A stretch of 64,000 nt of DNA from contig NZ_CP045295.1 of assembly GCF_009363095.1 (NCBI RefSeq), positions 4,204,001 to 4,268,000 on the forward strand. The letters are read 5' to 3'. A program made the position numbers and the translations under genes. The notes beneath the pieces were generated by a model that saw only the letters and a list, made by a program, of their open reading frames with translations, was not told the DNA's origin and ran no database searches. Source of the DNA: Paenibacillus cellulositrophicus (lineage in GTDB: Bacteria; Bacillota; Bacilli; Paenibacillales; Paenibacillaceae). Below, one piece after another: positions 33,543 to 42,480 of this stretch (position 1 is the first letter of the stretch; every line of letters begins with the position of its first letter).

Positions 33543-33926
33543 TAACTTGTGGCCGGCCCCTGAGCCGGCTGCGGCAAAACCCTAAAAAAACCCGGGCCTA
33601 TGTCCGATATATGTACTATGGATCGCGGGCTCTGAGGAGCTCGTTCATATAGATCAGCGATGTATTCTATATAAGTTGAACTAAAGAATAGGATGCAGGC
33701 AAGGGAGTAAAAGGATTCCGAAGAAGCAAAGCGGTCGTATTTGGCTTTCGGATTTCTACCTTAAGTGGGCTCTATACCATCAAGAAATCCGAAAACAAGA
33801 GCGATCGTAGGAACATTTTACGCACTTGCCCCTTCATCCATTTCAATGGTTTAGCTTATATATATGAAGATAAAATTTTTATTACCCAATGAACAAGCAC
33901 ATGAAACAGGGAGGGACCCCATCTCA
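33543..33926 (+). other. Intergenic region mbl-flhO with inverted and direct repeats
   Basis: No gene was found. A 12-bp perfect inverted repeat (TTTCGGATTTCT at 33746-33757, AGAAATCCGAAA at 33783-33794) encloses 25 bases. An imperfect direct repeat of about 23 bases (33717-33739 and 33788-33809, both TCCGAA...TCGTA) flanks and partly overlaps it. No T-run follows. Confidence 0.6.
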
Positions 33927-34808
33927 ATGCTGAGAGGACTTTACACCGCCGCTGCCGGCATGATGACGCAGCAGAGCCGCCATGACACCGACGTCCAAAA
34001 TATTGCCAACATCAACACCCCTGGGTACAAGCAGGTCAACAGCGTTGCCCGTTCGTTCCCCGAGGTGCTGATTTCGATGATCGGCGGGGGAGCGGAGAAC
34101 CCGAACCCGCAGCTCGGCAAGCTGAACACGGGCGTTTTTGCGGAAGAGAGCTTGTCCATGTACCAGCAGGGCGTCATCACAGAGAGCGAGAAGCCGACCG
34201 ACTTTGCGCTGGTGTCTGATATTGAAGTCACCGATCCGGCAACGGGCCAGAACATTCCGTTCGACCAATCCGGCAAGTATGTTGACCCGGACGGCAATGT
34301 GACCTACAAGCCGGAGGCGTACTTTACAGTCCGTAATGCGGATGGGGAAATCGGGTATACGAAAGACGGCAGCTTCCAGGTGACACCAGACGGTTTGCTG
34401 CTGACTTCGGCCGGGTACCAGGTATTGGATGCCAATAATCAGCCCATTCGGTTGACAGGCTCGGTGGACAGCCTTAAAGTGAACGAGCAGGGGTTTATTT
34501 TGAATCCCGCAACGGGTGCGCCCGGAACACGGCTCGGCATTGCCGTCGTGGGGCAGCCCGGCCAGATGGTGCGTACGGGTGACGGATTGTTCAAGGTGGA
34601 TGATACCGCAGCTGCCGGTGTCCGCGCGTTGGGTAACGCCGACCGCGTAGAAGTGCGGCAGCATTATTTGGAGCAGTCCAACGTGGATTCCTCTGCGGCG
34701 GTCGTAGACATGAACACGGCGCTTCGGGCCTATGAGGCCAATCAGAAGGTCGTGCAATTTTATGATAAAAGTTTGGACAAGGCTGTCAACGAGGTCGGCA
34801 AGGTATAG
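33927..34808 (+). CDS. flhO: Flagellar rod-type protein FlhO
   Basis: A 293-residue flagellar hook-basal body protein. It has the N-terminal rod motif LRGLYTAAAGMMTQQSRHD with NIANINTPGYKQ and the C-terminal coiled segment EQSNVDSSAAVVDMNTALRAYEANQKVVQFYDKSLDKAV (quoted in outline), typical of axial proteins. ATG 33927 is chosen because GGGAGGG lies upstream and the product begins at the family start. The pair flhO-flhP after mbl is conserved in Bacillus, where both are distal rod components. Confidence 0.9.
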   Translation: MLRGLYTAAAGMMTQQSRHDTDVQNIANINTPGYKQVNSVARSFPEVLISMIGGGAENPNPQLGKLNTGVFAEESLSMYQQGVITESEKPTDFALVSDIEVTDPATGQNIPFDQSGKYVDPDGNVTYKPEAYFTVRNADGEIGYTKDGSFQVTPDGLLLTSAGYQVLDANNQPIRLTGSVDSLKVNEQGFILNPATGAPGTRLGIAVVGQPGQMVRTGDGLFKVDDTAAAGVRALGNADRVEVRQHYLEQSNVDSSAAVVDMNTALRAYEANQKVVQFYDKSLDKAVNEVGKV

Positions 34809-34838
34809 GATGCTACGGACTAGGGAGGGTGGACGTAA

Positions 34839-35663
34839 ATGAATAACTCCATGATCAGCGCGATGGTATCCATGAATGCGCTGCAGCGGAAGCTGGACGT
34901 TATCGCGGATAACATCGCCAACATCGATACGGACGGATACAAGCGGAAGGAGAGTTCCTTCGAGGACGTGCTGACGACGGTCACGCAGCAGCCGGACGGC
35001 TTCAAGCAGAACGGACGGGTTTCCCCGCTTGGATACAATAACGGTTTTGGCATGCGGATGACGGAAATCACCCGTGACATGCAGCAGGGACCGCTGAATC
35101 AGACGGGGAATCCGCTGGATCTCGCCATTGAAGGCACGGGCCTGTTTGCAGTTGAAGCGAACGGACGCACGGCCTACACCCGGGAAGGCGCCTTCCATTT
35201 TGTGCCCGATCCCGATCCTGCCAAGCCGGATAACATGGTGCTGGTGAACAATCAGGGATACTTCGTTCTGGACACGAACGGCAGACAAATCTCCGTCGCC
35301 AACAATGCCAAGGTGGCCGTCGATCAGGACGGACAGGTCATTGTTAAGAATGCAGCGGGGACAAGTGCCGTGGCTACCATTCAGCTGGCATCGCCGGTCC
35401 GCCCGGATGCGCTGGTGCAGATGGACGGCAACCTGTTTGTTATTCCCGGCAACCTGACGAAAGCTCAGGTGTTCGGCAATGCCCCTTATACCCCAGCCGC
35501 CTCCGGGACAACCATCCGTTCGGGATATCTGGAACAGTCGAATGTCGATTATGCGCAAGAAATAACGGATATGATGCAGGCGCAGCGCGCTTATCAGCTA
35601 TCCGCCCGGGCACTGACATCCAGCGACACGATGATGAATCTGGCGAACAATATCCGTGGATAG
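34839..35663 (+). CDS. flhP: Flagellar rod-type protein FlhP
   Basis: A 274-residue paralogue of FlhO. It starts NNSMISAMVSMNALQRKLD with NIANIDTDGYKRKE, has the middle TREGAFHF element of FlgF/FlgG proteins, and ends EQSNVDYAQEITDMMQAQR. ATG 34839 follows AGGGAGGGTGG. It lies 30 bases after flhO, so the two are one operon, which probably also includes the small gene at 35674. Confidence 0.9.
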   Translation: MNNSMISAMVSMNALQRKLDVIADNIANIDTDGYKRKESSFEDVLTTVTQQPDGFKQNGRVSPLGYNNGFGMRMTEITRDMQQGPLNQTGNPLDLAIEGTGLFAVEANGRTAYTREGAFHFVPDPDPAKPDNMVLVNNQGYFVLDTNGRQISVANNAKVAVDQDGQVIVKNAAGTSAVATIQLASPVRPDALVQMDGNLFVIPGNLTKAQVFGNAPYTPAASGTTIRSGYLEQSNVDYAQEITDMMQAQRAYQLSARALTSSDTMMNLANNIRG

Positions 35664-35673
35664 GAGTTCTGCA

Positions 35674-35892
35674 ATGAGTGAGAAAACCCAAGCAGCTGGC
35701 AAAGCGAAACCGGCCGTGCGGAAGACGGCAAGATGGAGAATCGTCATCCGCTGGATGATTCCGCTGTTTTTGCTGCTCGCTCTGGTTGGCGGGATGACCT
35801 TCGGTTATGTCTTTATCGGCAAACAGAGCCTGTCCGACGTGTTTCAATGGAAGACTTGGCAGCATGTGATCGATTTGGTATTTGCGCCCTGA
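35674..35892 (+). CDS. EpuA-like small membrane protein (annotated elsewhere as RNA polymerase subunit beta family)
   Basis: A 72-residue protein: a basic N-terminus (KAKPAVRKTARWRIVIRW), one membrane helix (about residues 30-50, MIPLFLLLALVGGMTFGYVFIG), then a short outside tail with SDVFQWKTWQHVIDLVF. This matches the EpuA family (PF11772), which is confusingly named after RNA polymerase beta in databases although it is a membrane protein. ATG 35674 follows ATAGGAG. The function is unknown. It follows flhP by 10 bases and is closed by a terminator. Confidence 0.75.
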   Translation: MSEKTQAAGKAKPAVRKTARWRIVIRWMIPLFLLLALVGGMTFGYVFIGKQSLSDVFQWKTWQHVIDLVFAP

Positions 35893-35920
35893 CGGGGCGT
35901 CTAACCGCTGACTTTTGACA

Positions 35921-35955
35921 GAAAACTCCTTCCATTCGGGAGTTTTCTTTTTTTG
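35921..35955 (+). terminator. Terminator after flhO-flhP-epuA
   Basis: GAAAACTCC pairs with GGAGTTTTC around an eight- to nine-base loop and is followed by a T-run. Confidence 0.9.
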
Positions 35956-35966
35956 CTCGGAAAATG

Positions 35967-36058
35967 TATAATGATGGGGGACTTGCGAAGCCCGTACAAA
36001 AGGGCCTCCCCCGTGCCGTTCATCAGGATCGGCATACCGGAGAAAGGCCCCTTATCTG
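35967..36058 (+). promoter_or_regulatory. Possible promoter and structured leader of fabZ
   Basis: A -10-like TATAAT (35967-35972) without a good -35 lies at the end of the terminator T-run. Downstream, AAGGGCCTCC (near 36000) can pair with GGAG-AA-AGGCCCCTT (36039-36053), enclosing an inner stem GTGCCG/CGGCAT (36013-36018 with 36030-36035). No FapR operator was recognised. Confidence 0.35.
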
Positions 36059-36178
36059 AACCTTCACTTCTGCAGAGGGTGAAGGATAGTTTAGTTTTTT
36101 CCGAAATCTATGGATTTTATGCAGTATAACCCTTGAAAGTTGCGGTGATTCGCCTATTTTGAAAGGAGTTTGAGAGAC

Positions 36179-36616
36179 GTGCTTAACGTGAAAGAAATTC
36201 AGGAGATCATCCCGCACCGGCCTCCGTTTTTGCTGGTGGACCGCATCATCGAGATGGAAGTCGGCAAGCGTGCGGTCGGGATCAAGAACGTAACCATTAA
36301 TGAGCCTTTCTTCATCGGCCACTTTCCGGAATATCCGGTTATGCCAGGCGTACTGATCACCGAGGCGCTGGCGCAGGTTGGGGCAGCTGCTATTTTGAAG
36401 GAAGAGAGCAACCGGGGCAAAATCGGCTTTCTGGCCGGTCTCGACAACTTCCGCTTCCGTGGACAAGTGGTACCTGGCGATACGCTTCGCCTTGAAGTGG
36501 AAATTACCCGCCTGAAGGGAAGCATCGGGAAGGGACACGCCGTAGCCAAGGTCGACGATAAAGTCGTCGCGGAAGGCGACATCATGTTCGCCCTGTCCGA
36601 CCCCGCACAATCTTAA
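36179..36616 (+). CDS. fabZ: (3R)-hydroxyacyl-ACP dehydratase FabZ
   Basis: A 145-residue hot-dog-fold dehydratase of type II fatty acid synthesis. The catalytic His48 (GHFPEYPVMPGVL) and Glu62 (TEALAQ) are in place, and the start LNVKEIQEIIPHRPPFLLVDRI is typical. GTG 36179 is preferred: AAAGGAG lies ten bases upstream and the product aligns with Bacillus FabZ; TTG 36170 is too close to the ribosome site. Confidence 0.95.
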   Translation: MLNVKEIQEIIPHRPPFLLVDRIIEMEVGKRAVGIKNVTINEPFFIGHFPEYPVMPGVLITEALAQVGAAAILKEESNRGKIGFLAGLDNFRFRGQVVPGDTLRLEVEITRLKGSIGKGHAVAKVDDKVVAEGDIMFALSDPAQS

Positions 36617-36653
36617 TTACCCATCATTCTTATTATGGAAAGGAGAAGCAGTA

Positions 36654-38375
36654 ATGACACAAGAGCTCAGCACGCAAGCAAGTGAAAATGTCAAGCAATG
36701 GCTTCAAGATCCTTCTATAGATGAAGAAACGAAACGGGAGCTCGAAGGGCTGTCCGATCAGCCGCTGGAGCTGGAAGACCGTTTTTACAAAGATTTGGAG
36801 TTTGGCACAGGCGGCCTCCGCGGCGTGATCGGTGCAGGAAGCAACCGCATCAACCGGTACACCGTCGGCAAGGCGACGCAAGGATTTGCACGCTACATAC
36901 TGGAGCAGCACGGTTCGGCCGAAGGCACGCCTTCGGTTGTGATCGCCCACGATTCCCGCCACTTCTCGCCGGAGTTTGCGCTGGAGGCCGCTCTGGTGCT
37001 TGCAGGCAACGGTATCACAGCCAAGCTGTTCCCATCCCTGCGCCCGACGCCGCAGCTGTCGTTCAGCGTGCGCCATTTGGGAGCGACCGGCGGCATCGTC
37101 ATTACGGCGAGCCATAACCCGCCGGAGTATAACGGGTACAAGGTGTACAACGCCGAGGGCGGACAGCTCGTGCCGGACGAAGCGGAGAAGGTCATCTCTT
37201 ACATCCAGCAGGTCGATTCCTTCGCTGCGGTGAAGCGGCTGGATCAGCAGGAAGCGGAAGCGAAGGGGCTGCTTGTGTGGCTCGGCCAAGAGGATGACGA
37301 TGCGTTTATCCGCACCGTAGCCGATGTCAGCGTAAACCGCGAGGCGATTGCTTCGACGCTCGGCAAAGATTTTAAAATCGTCTACACGCCGCTCCATGGA
37401 ACAGGAAATATTCCGGTCCGCCGCGTGCTGGAGGAAGTCGGCTTTACGAACGTGCATATCGTAGCGGAGCAGGAGCAGCCGGACGCCGAATTTTCCACCG
37501 TGAAATCTCCGAACCCGGAAGAACGCGAAGCGTTCACGCTGGCCATGAAGGTAGGGCAGGAGATCGGTGCTGATTTGCTGATCGGAACCGACCCGGATGC
37601 CGACCGCATGGGTGCGGTAGTGAAGAACCAGGCAGGGGAATTCGTTGTTTTGTCCGGCAACCAGTCCGGAGCACTCATGATTTATTATTTGCTCAGCCAA
37701 TTAAAAGAAGCCGGCAAGCTGCCAAGCAACGGGGCGGTTATCAAAACGATCGTGACCAGCGAGATGGGTGCGACGATCGCCGAGCATTTTGGGGCGGAAG
37801 TATTCAACACGCTGACTGGCTTTAAATACATTGGGGAGAAAATGACCCAGTTCGAGAAGACCGGCTCCCATACGTATCTGTTCGGATACGAGGAGAGCTA
37901 CGGATACCTCGCCGGCAACTATGCCCGCGATAAAGACGCCGTATTGGCCTCGCTGCTCATTTGTGAAGCGGGTGCCTACTACAAGGCTCAAGGCAAGACG
38001 CTGTACGAAGTGCTGCAGGAGCTGTATGAGCAGTTCGGCTACTTCCAGGAGAAACTGGAGTCCCGCACGTTGAAAGGCAAAGACGGCCTGGCCCAAATCC
38101 AGGCGAAAATGTCCGATTGGCGCAGCAACCCGCCGCAGACGGTGGCGGGACAAGCCGTCACGCAGGTGCTGGATTATTCGAAAGGGCTGGACGGTCTGCC
38201 GAAGGAAAACGTGCTGAAATATATGCTGGAAGACGGTTCATGGTTCTGCCTTCGTCCATCGGGGACAGAGCCGAAGATCAAGGTATACTTTGCCGTCAGA
38301 GGCGATTCTCTGGATGATGCGAATGCGCGTATTCAGAAATTGTCGGATGAAGTGATGGCAAGGGTAGACGCCTGA
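36654..38375 (+). CDS. pgcA: Alpha-phosphoglucomutase / phospho-sugar mutase (PgcA type)
   Basis: A 573-residue alpha-D-phosphohexomutase interconverting glucose 6- and glucose 1-phosphate, feeding UDP-glucose, glycolipid and wall polymer synthesis. The phosphoserine is Ser153 in TASHNPPEYNGYKVY. The metal-binding loop is TDPDADRMG (about residue 312), the sugar loop GYEESYGYLAG, and the C-terminal phosphate loop RPSGTEPKIK. N-terminal FGTGGLRGVIGAGSNRIN is typical of the long PgcA/PGM2 form. ATG 36654 follows AAAGGAGAAG. Confidence 0.93.
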   Translation: MTQELSTQASENVKQWLQDPSIDEETKRELEGLSDQPLELEDRFYKDLEFGTGGLRGVIGAGSNRINRYTVGKATQGFARYILEQHGSAEGTPSVVIAHDSRHFSPEFALEAALVLAGNGITAKLFPSLRPTPQLSFSVRHLGATGGIVITASHNPPEYNGYKVYNAEGGQLVPDEAEKVISYIQQVDSFAAVKRLDQQEAEAKGLLVWLGQEDDDAFIRTVADVSVNREAIASTLGKDFKIVYTPLHGTGNIPVRRVLEEVGFTNVHIVAEQEQPDAEFSTVKSPNPEEREAFTLAMKVGQEIGADLLIGTDPDADRMGAVVKNQAGEFVVLSGNQSGALMIYYLLSQLKEAGKLPSNGAVIKTIVTSEMGATIAEHFGAEVFNTLTGFKYIGEKMTQFEKTGSHTYLFGYEESYGYLAGNYARDKDAVLASLLICEAGAYYKAQGKTLYEVLQELYEQFGYFQEKLESRTLKGKDGLAQIQAKMSDWRSNPPQTVAGQAVTQVLDYSKGLDGLPKENVLKYMLEDGSWFCLRPSGTEPKIKVYFAVRGDSLDDANARIQKLSDEVMARVDA

Positions 38376-38393
38376 CATTTAAGAAATGGATAT

Positions 38394-38438
38394 TCCGGGA
38401 GGCCGCGTGTTCGAAGAAGAACGCTGCGGATTCCCGGA
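38394..38438 (+). repeat. Hairpin between pgcA and the DUF5693 gene
   Basis: TCCGGGA pairs with TCCCGGA, with GCCGC/GCGG and GTTC/GAAC continuing inwards. There is no T-run, and it ends eight bases before the next ribosome site. Confidence 0.45.
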
Positions 38439-38461
38439 GTTATTATGAGGAGGTACTTTTG

Positions 38462-40480
38462 GTGCATCAGAAATGGCAGCGTTGGAACACGGCATCCCGC
38501 AAATGGCTCTGGATTCTCGTCGTGCTGGGCATAATCGCCGCGATTCCGGTGATTTATGACCGCTACCGGACGGAGTCATCTTCCAATAACGTAGAGTTGG
38601 TGTATAACTATCGCGGACTGGTGGAGACGGCTTCGTATCAAGCCCATCCGGAGGAATACCTTCAGCAGCAGTTGGATCAGCTGAAGGCGGCGGGCGTGAC
38701 GAGCATGGCGATGTTCGAGAGTACGCTGGACGATTTTAAAAAATCCCGCCGCATCATGATGTTTAATGCGGGAGACGTCGCCTCGATGACGAAGAGCGTC
38801 ATCCCGACCAACGATAACTATACCTATATTCTGTTTACGAACGAAGAGAATGCGGGACGCTTGTCTCCCCTGATCGAAGACACCTTTACGGGGATCGGCA
38901 TCGGCGTCAAGCCATGGGAATTCAACGGGCAGAAGGGCCTGATTCTGGAAACTTCCCCGGAGGATGCCGTGCTCAAGCCAATGCAGCCAGATCCGATTGC
39001 ATTCGAAATGCTGCGCAGCAAAGGATTCAACATCGTACCGCGGATGTCCGACAGCCTTCCTTATAATCAGGAAGCGATGGACAAGCTGCTGGCCTACTAT
39101 CAGGCGAACGGCGTCAAACGCGTATTGTTTGAGGGCGATTCCGTTAAAGGCTTCAATGACAATGAGGACATGAACAGCTTGCAGGGCTTTGCCAACCTGC
39201 TGAACCAATACGGGATCGGCATTGCGGCCATCGAGAACCTGAAGCAGCCGCAGAAGGGGCTGTCCAAGCTGGCCTACGATACGGATTACAACGTAGCCCG
39301 TCTGTACTCCCTGAGCGACCGTGATGCTGCGGCGCTGAGTCCGGAGACGATTGCCGACCGGTTTGCGCTGGCGACGAAGGACCGGAACATCCGGATGCTG
39401 TATATCAATGTCGCTCCTTCCCGCAACGTAACCAAGGCCACAATTACCGATTCTGTGGAAAATATCGTGAAAACCTTGCAAGAGCCGGGAAATGCCATCA
39501 AGCAGATGGAGAACAACGGCTTCAAAATGGGCCAAGCGGGAGCATTCCATATTTATGATTCGGCCGGACAGCGTTATTTTAAAATGGTTGTCGTGCTCGG
39601 CGGGGTTGCCTTCGTTGCGCTCCTCGTTTCTTACTTCATCCCGGCACTGACCCTGATCGCGTTTGTGCTTGGGTTAATCGGCAGTGCAGGACTGTATGTC
39701 CTCAAGCCGACGCTGTTTGAGCAGGCGCTGGCTCTGCTCGTGGCGATCAGCGCACCGACGATTGCCGTGCTGCTGGCAGTGAGAAAGCTGAACGAAATGA
39801 ACGCGGCCAACGCCGGGCTTACATCTGGACGCCGGTTGGCTCATGCGGTTGTGACTTATATCAAGACGGCGATTATTTCGATGAGTGCGATTCCTTTTGT
39901 CATCGCGCTGCTGAACAACATTACGTACAGCCTGGTGCTGAATCAGTTCCGCGGCGTCAGCCTGCTGCATTTGGCCCCAATCGGTCTCATCGCGATTTAT
40001 GTCGTGCTGTACCGCGGCGGCAAACCGCTGCAGCAAATCGGTAAATTATTCCGCACCCCGATTACGCTGACCTGGGTAGTGGCAGCAGGGGTCATTGGTG
40101 TGTTAGGCTTATATTATCTGAGCCGCACCGGCAACGGGGGAAGCGTCAGCTCGATTGAAATGACGTTACGCACAGTTCTGGAAAACACGTTCCACGTTCG
40201 TCCCCGGAACAAGGAGCTCGTTGCACACGCGCTGTTCTTGCTGGGCATCTTCGTGTCGCTTAGATACCGCAACGTCGTTTATTTGATGATCTTTACGGTC
40301 ATCGGCCAGCTGTCGATGGTGGATACGTTCGCGCATATCCACTCGCCGATGAAAATTTCGTTCGTTCGTGACCTGCTCGGTCTGGGTCTCGGATTTATCT
40401 TTGGCCTGATCGCCATTGGCGTATGGCAAGTACTGGAAGGGTGTTGGAAACGATGGGTACCACCTCTCAGAAGACCGTAG
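38462..40480 (+). CDS. DUF5693-family polytopic membrane protein
   Basis: About 672 residues. One N-terminal membrane helix (about 16-35) is followed by an extracytoplasmic region of roughly 330 residues that includes a barrel-like pattern (AYDTDYNVARLYSLSDRD, RNIRMLYINVAPSRN), and then eight to nine membrane helices (about 375-665). GTG 38462 is preferred over TTG 38459 on the spacing to GAGGAGGT. The family occurs beside csaB in Paenibacillus-like genomes, and here csaB starts within the last 28 bases of this gene, so the two are translationally linked. A transport or assembly role in wall-polymer modification is a guess from context. Confidence 0.75.
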   Translation: MHQKWQRWNTASRKWLWILVVLGIIAAIPVIYDRYRTESSSNNVELVYNYRGLVETASYQAHPEEYLQQQLDQLKAAGVTSMAMFESTLDDFKKSRRIMMFNAGDVASMTKSVIPTNDNYTYILFTNEENAGRLSPLIEDTFTGIGIGVKPWEFNGQKGLILETSPEDAVLKPMQPDPIAFEMLRSKGFNIVPRMSDSLPYNQEAMDKLLAYYQANGVKRVLFEGDSVKGFNDNEDMNSLQGFANLLNQYGIGIAAIENLKQPQKGLSKLAYDTDYNVARLYSLSDRDAAALSPETIADRFALATKDRNIRMLYINVAPSRNVTKATITDSVENIVKTLQEPGNAIKQMENNGFKMGQAGAFHIYDSAGQRYFKMVVVLGGVAFVALLVSYFIPALTLIAFVLGLIGSAGLYVLKPTLFEQALALLVAISAPTIAVLLAVRKLNEMNAANAGLTSGRRLAHAVVTYIKTAIISMSAIPFVIALLNNITYSLVLNQFRGVSLLHLAPIGLIAIYVVLYRGGKPLQQIGKLFRTPITLTWVVAAGVIGVLGLYYLSRTGNGGSVSSIEMTLRTVLENTFHVRPRNKELVAHALFLLGIFVSLRYRNVVYLMIFTVIGQLSMVDTFAHIHSPMKISFVRDLLGLGLGFIFGLIAIGVWQVLEGCWKRWVPPLRRP

Positions 40481-41583
40481 TCATCTCCGGATACTACGGG
40501 TTCCGGAACAGCGGGGATGAGGCAGTGCTCCAATCGATCTTAACCGCTCTGGAGGAGCGGGGGAAGGCTGCCGGCGTTCCGATTCGGCCGGTGGTTCTCT
40601 CCATCGATCCCGAGTGGACCAAGGCCACCTACGGCGTGGACGCGGTACACCGGATGAGGCTGGGCGAAGTGAGGCAGGCGCTGAAGGAAAGCTCAGGCCT
40701 GATCAGCGGCGGCGGCAGCCTGCTGCAGGATGCCACCAGCTCCAAGACGATCCCTTATTATCTCGGAGTGATCAAGCTGGCCCAGTGGCTGAAGAAGCCG
40801 GTCTTTATCTACTCTCAGGGGATTGGGCCCGTCAACCGGAAGTTGTTTCACCCGTTCATCAAAAGCGTATTTAACAAATGTGAATATATATCGGTTCGGG
40901 ATCAAGAATCGGCACGCCTGCTGGAGCGCATGGGGCTGGGCTGGAACCGGGTTCAGGTCGTGCCAGACCCGGTGATGGGCCTGACGACCGGCGGCAAGAA
41001 GCCGGAATCGCTGCAGCAGGACGCCGAACGTCCTCTGCCGGTAATCGGCATCTCGGTCCGCTATTGGGATCCGGAGCGCCGGGAGCTGCAGGCGATGGCC
41101 GACGGGCTGAGCAAGCTGTGCCAGGAGCAGGCCGTGCATCTGCGCTTCCTGCCTTTCCATTTGCCGGACGATGTAAAAGCATCGCAGGAAATCATCGACC
41201 GGATGGGCGATGTATCCGCGAACGGCAGCGTCGTGTCGGTGTGCCGCGATGTGGTACATCCGCAGCAGATGCTGGCCGAGGTTGGCCGCTGTGACGTCGT
41301 CATCGGGATGAGGCTGCACAGCCTCATCTATGCCGCGAATCAGCTGGTGCCGATGATTGGCGTGTCCTATGATCCGAAGATCGATAACTTTTTGAAGCGG
41401 CTGGATCTGGAGCCTGTAGGGACAAGCGCTTCGCTGGCCCCTGAGGCGCTAAAGAGCGAAGTGGCCCGCCTGCTGAGCGAGAACAGCCTCTGGCAGGAGG
41501 CGAACCGCGAGCGCATCGCGGTGCTGAAGGAAGAGGCGCAGGCTCCGGCGCAGCATATTATTGATTTTTTGCAGCAGCAATAA
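40453..41583 (+). CDS. csaB: Polysaccharide pyruvyl transferase CsaB
   Basis: A 376-residue GT-B-like enzyme of the polysaccharide pyruvyl transferase family. CsaB adds a pyruvate ketal to ManNAc of the secondary cell-wall polymer, creating the ligand for SLH domains. Conserved parts are SGYYGFRNSGDEAVLQSI at the start, GGGSLLQDATS, YSQGIGPV, and VIGMRLHSLIYAA near the C-terminus. ATG 40453 is chosen since the product then begins just before the family core; ATG 40423 would add ten residues and overlap the upstream gene more. tagA follows after 19 bases. Confidence 0.93.
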   Translation: MGTTSQKTVVISGYYGFRNSGDEAVLQSILTALEERGKAAGVPIRPVVLSIDPEWTKATYGVDAVHRMRLGEVRQALKESSGLISGGGSLLQDATSSKTIPYYLGVIKLAQWLKKPVFIYSQGIGPVNRKLFHPFIKSVFNKCEYISVRDQESARLLERMGLGWNRVQVVPDPVMGLTTGGKKPESLQQDAERPLPVIGISVRYWDPERRELQAMADGLSKLCQEQAVHLRFLPFHLPDDVKASQEIIDRMGDVSANGSVVSVCRDVVHPQQMLAEVGRCDVVIGMRLHSLIYAANQLVPMIGVSYDPKIDNFLKRLDLEPVGTSASLAPEALKSEVARLLSENSLWQEANRERIAVLKEEAQAPAQHIIDFLQQQ

Positions 41584-41602
41584 AGGATAAGGTGATTATA
41601 GC

Positions 41603-42367
41603 GTGAACCAACCAAGCCAAGTGCCCACGGTGCCGATTTTCGGCATACCGGTGAGCCGATGGGGCATGACCGATACCGTTCAATATTTAACCGGACTCAT
41701 CCAGTCGGGTGAGCGCCGGCCGCATCAGATCATTACCGCCAATCCCATTATGGTGATGACGGCCCTTCAGGACCCTGCTTACATGGACGTCATGAGCAGA
41801 GCCGATCTGCTCGTCCCGGACGGGACGGGAGTGGTATGGGCGGCGGATAAGGCCGGATCGCCCGTGAAGGAACGCGTTGCAGGTTTTGACCTCCTACATG
41901 AATTGATGAAGGTCGGAGAAGACTATCACTGGAAAGTGTATTTGCTCGGCTCGACGTCCGAAGTGATTCAGGCGACGGCGGAGCGGTTACATTTGCAGTA
42001 TCCGGGAGTTCAAATCTCGGGCTTTCGTGATGGCTACTTTTCCCAAGAGCAGGACGCCGATGTGATCGCGGCAATCCGCGAAGCGGAGCCGGACATTCTG
42101 TTCGTGGCACGCGCCGTGGATACGCAGGAGCCGTGGATCGCGCGGTATAAAGAGCAGCTTGGCGTACCGGTCATGATGGGCGTCGGCGGAAGCTTCGACG
42201 TCATTTCCGGCAAGTCCAAGCGGGCTCCCAAGTTGTTCCAGCAGCTGCGGGCGGAATGGTTATACCGCCTGTTAAAGGAACCGACGCGAGCCAAAAGAAT
42301 GCTTGCGCTGCCGAAATTCGTAGTGAAAGTGCTGCGGGATAAAGAAAACCTGACAAAACCCAGATAA
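41603..42367 (+). CDS. tagA: WecG/TagA/CpsF-family N-acetylmannosaminyltransferase
   Basis: A 254-residue GT26 glycosyltransferase, expected to transfer ManNAc from UDP-ManNAc to lipid-linked GlcNAc. Marks are ITANPIMVMTALQDP, LVPDGTGVVWA, the DLLHELM region, and VGGSFDVISGKSKRAP. Near the C-terminus the Arg-rich LRAEWLYRLLKEPTRAKRM is the membrane-association element. GTG 41603 follows AAGGTGAT. One oddity: the segment usually reading VALGxPKQE is VARAVDTQEPWIA here. Between csaB and tagO it completes a wall-polymer priming set. Confidence 0.9.
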   Translation: MNQPSQVPTVPIFGIPVSRWGMTDTVQYLTGLIQSGERRPHQIITANPIMVMTALQDPAYMDVMSRADLLVPDGTGVVWAADKAGSPVKERVAGFDLLHELMKVGEDYHWKVYLLGSTSEVIQATAERLHLQYPGVQISGFRDGYFSQEQDADVIAAIREAEPDILFVARAVDTQEPWIARYKEQLGVPVMMGVGGSFDVISGKSKRAPKLFQQLRAEWLYRLLKEPTRAKRMLALPKFVVKVLRDKENLTKPR

Positions 42368-42415
42368 AAAGATGAAATCGTCTTGAATAACCCGATATTT
42401 TGCGAAAAAACGGGA

Positions 42416-42444
42416 TTGGTTTTATTTTTCGATCAGAGTATAAT
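42416..42444 (+). promoter_or_regulatory. SigA promoter of tagO
   Basis: TTGGTT (42416-42421) and a perfect TATAAT (42439-42444) are separated by 17 bases, about 37 bases before the tagO start. Confidence 0.6.
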
Positions 42445-42480
42445 TCAATCCGGTAGAACAATTGGGGGTTGAACAATCAC

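Noticed and set aside
33924..35558. 544-codon minus-strand open frame opposite flhO and flhP
   Set aside because: Spans two well-recognised plus-strand genes, is rich in His/Arg as expected for an antisense frame, and has no ribosome site.
36060..36178. FapR operator before fabZ
   Set aside because: No sequence close to the FapR palindrome was seen.
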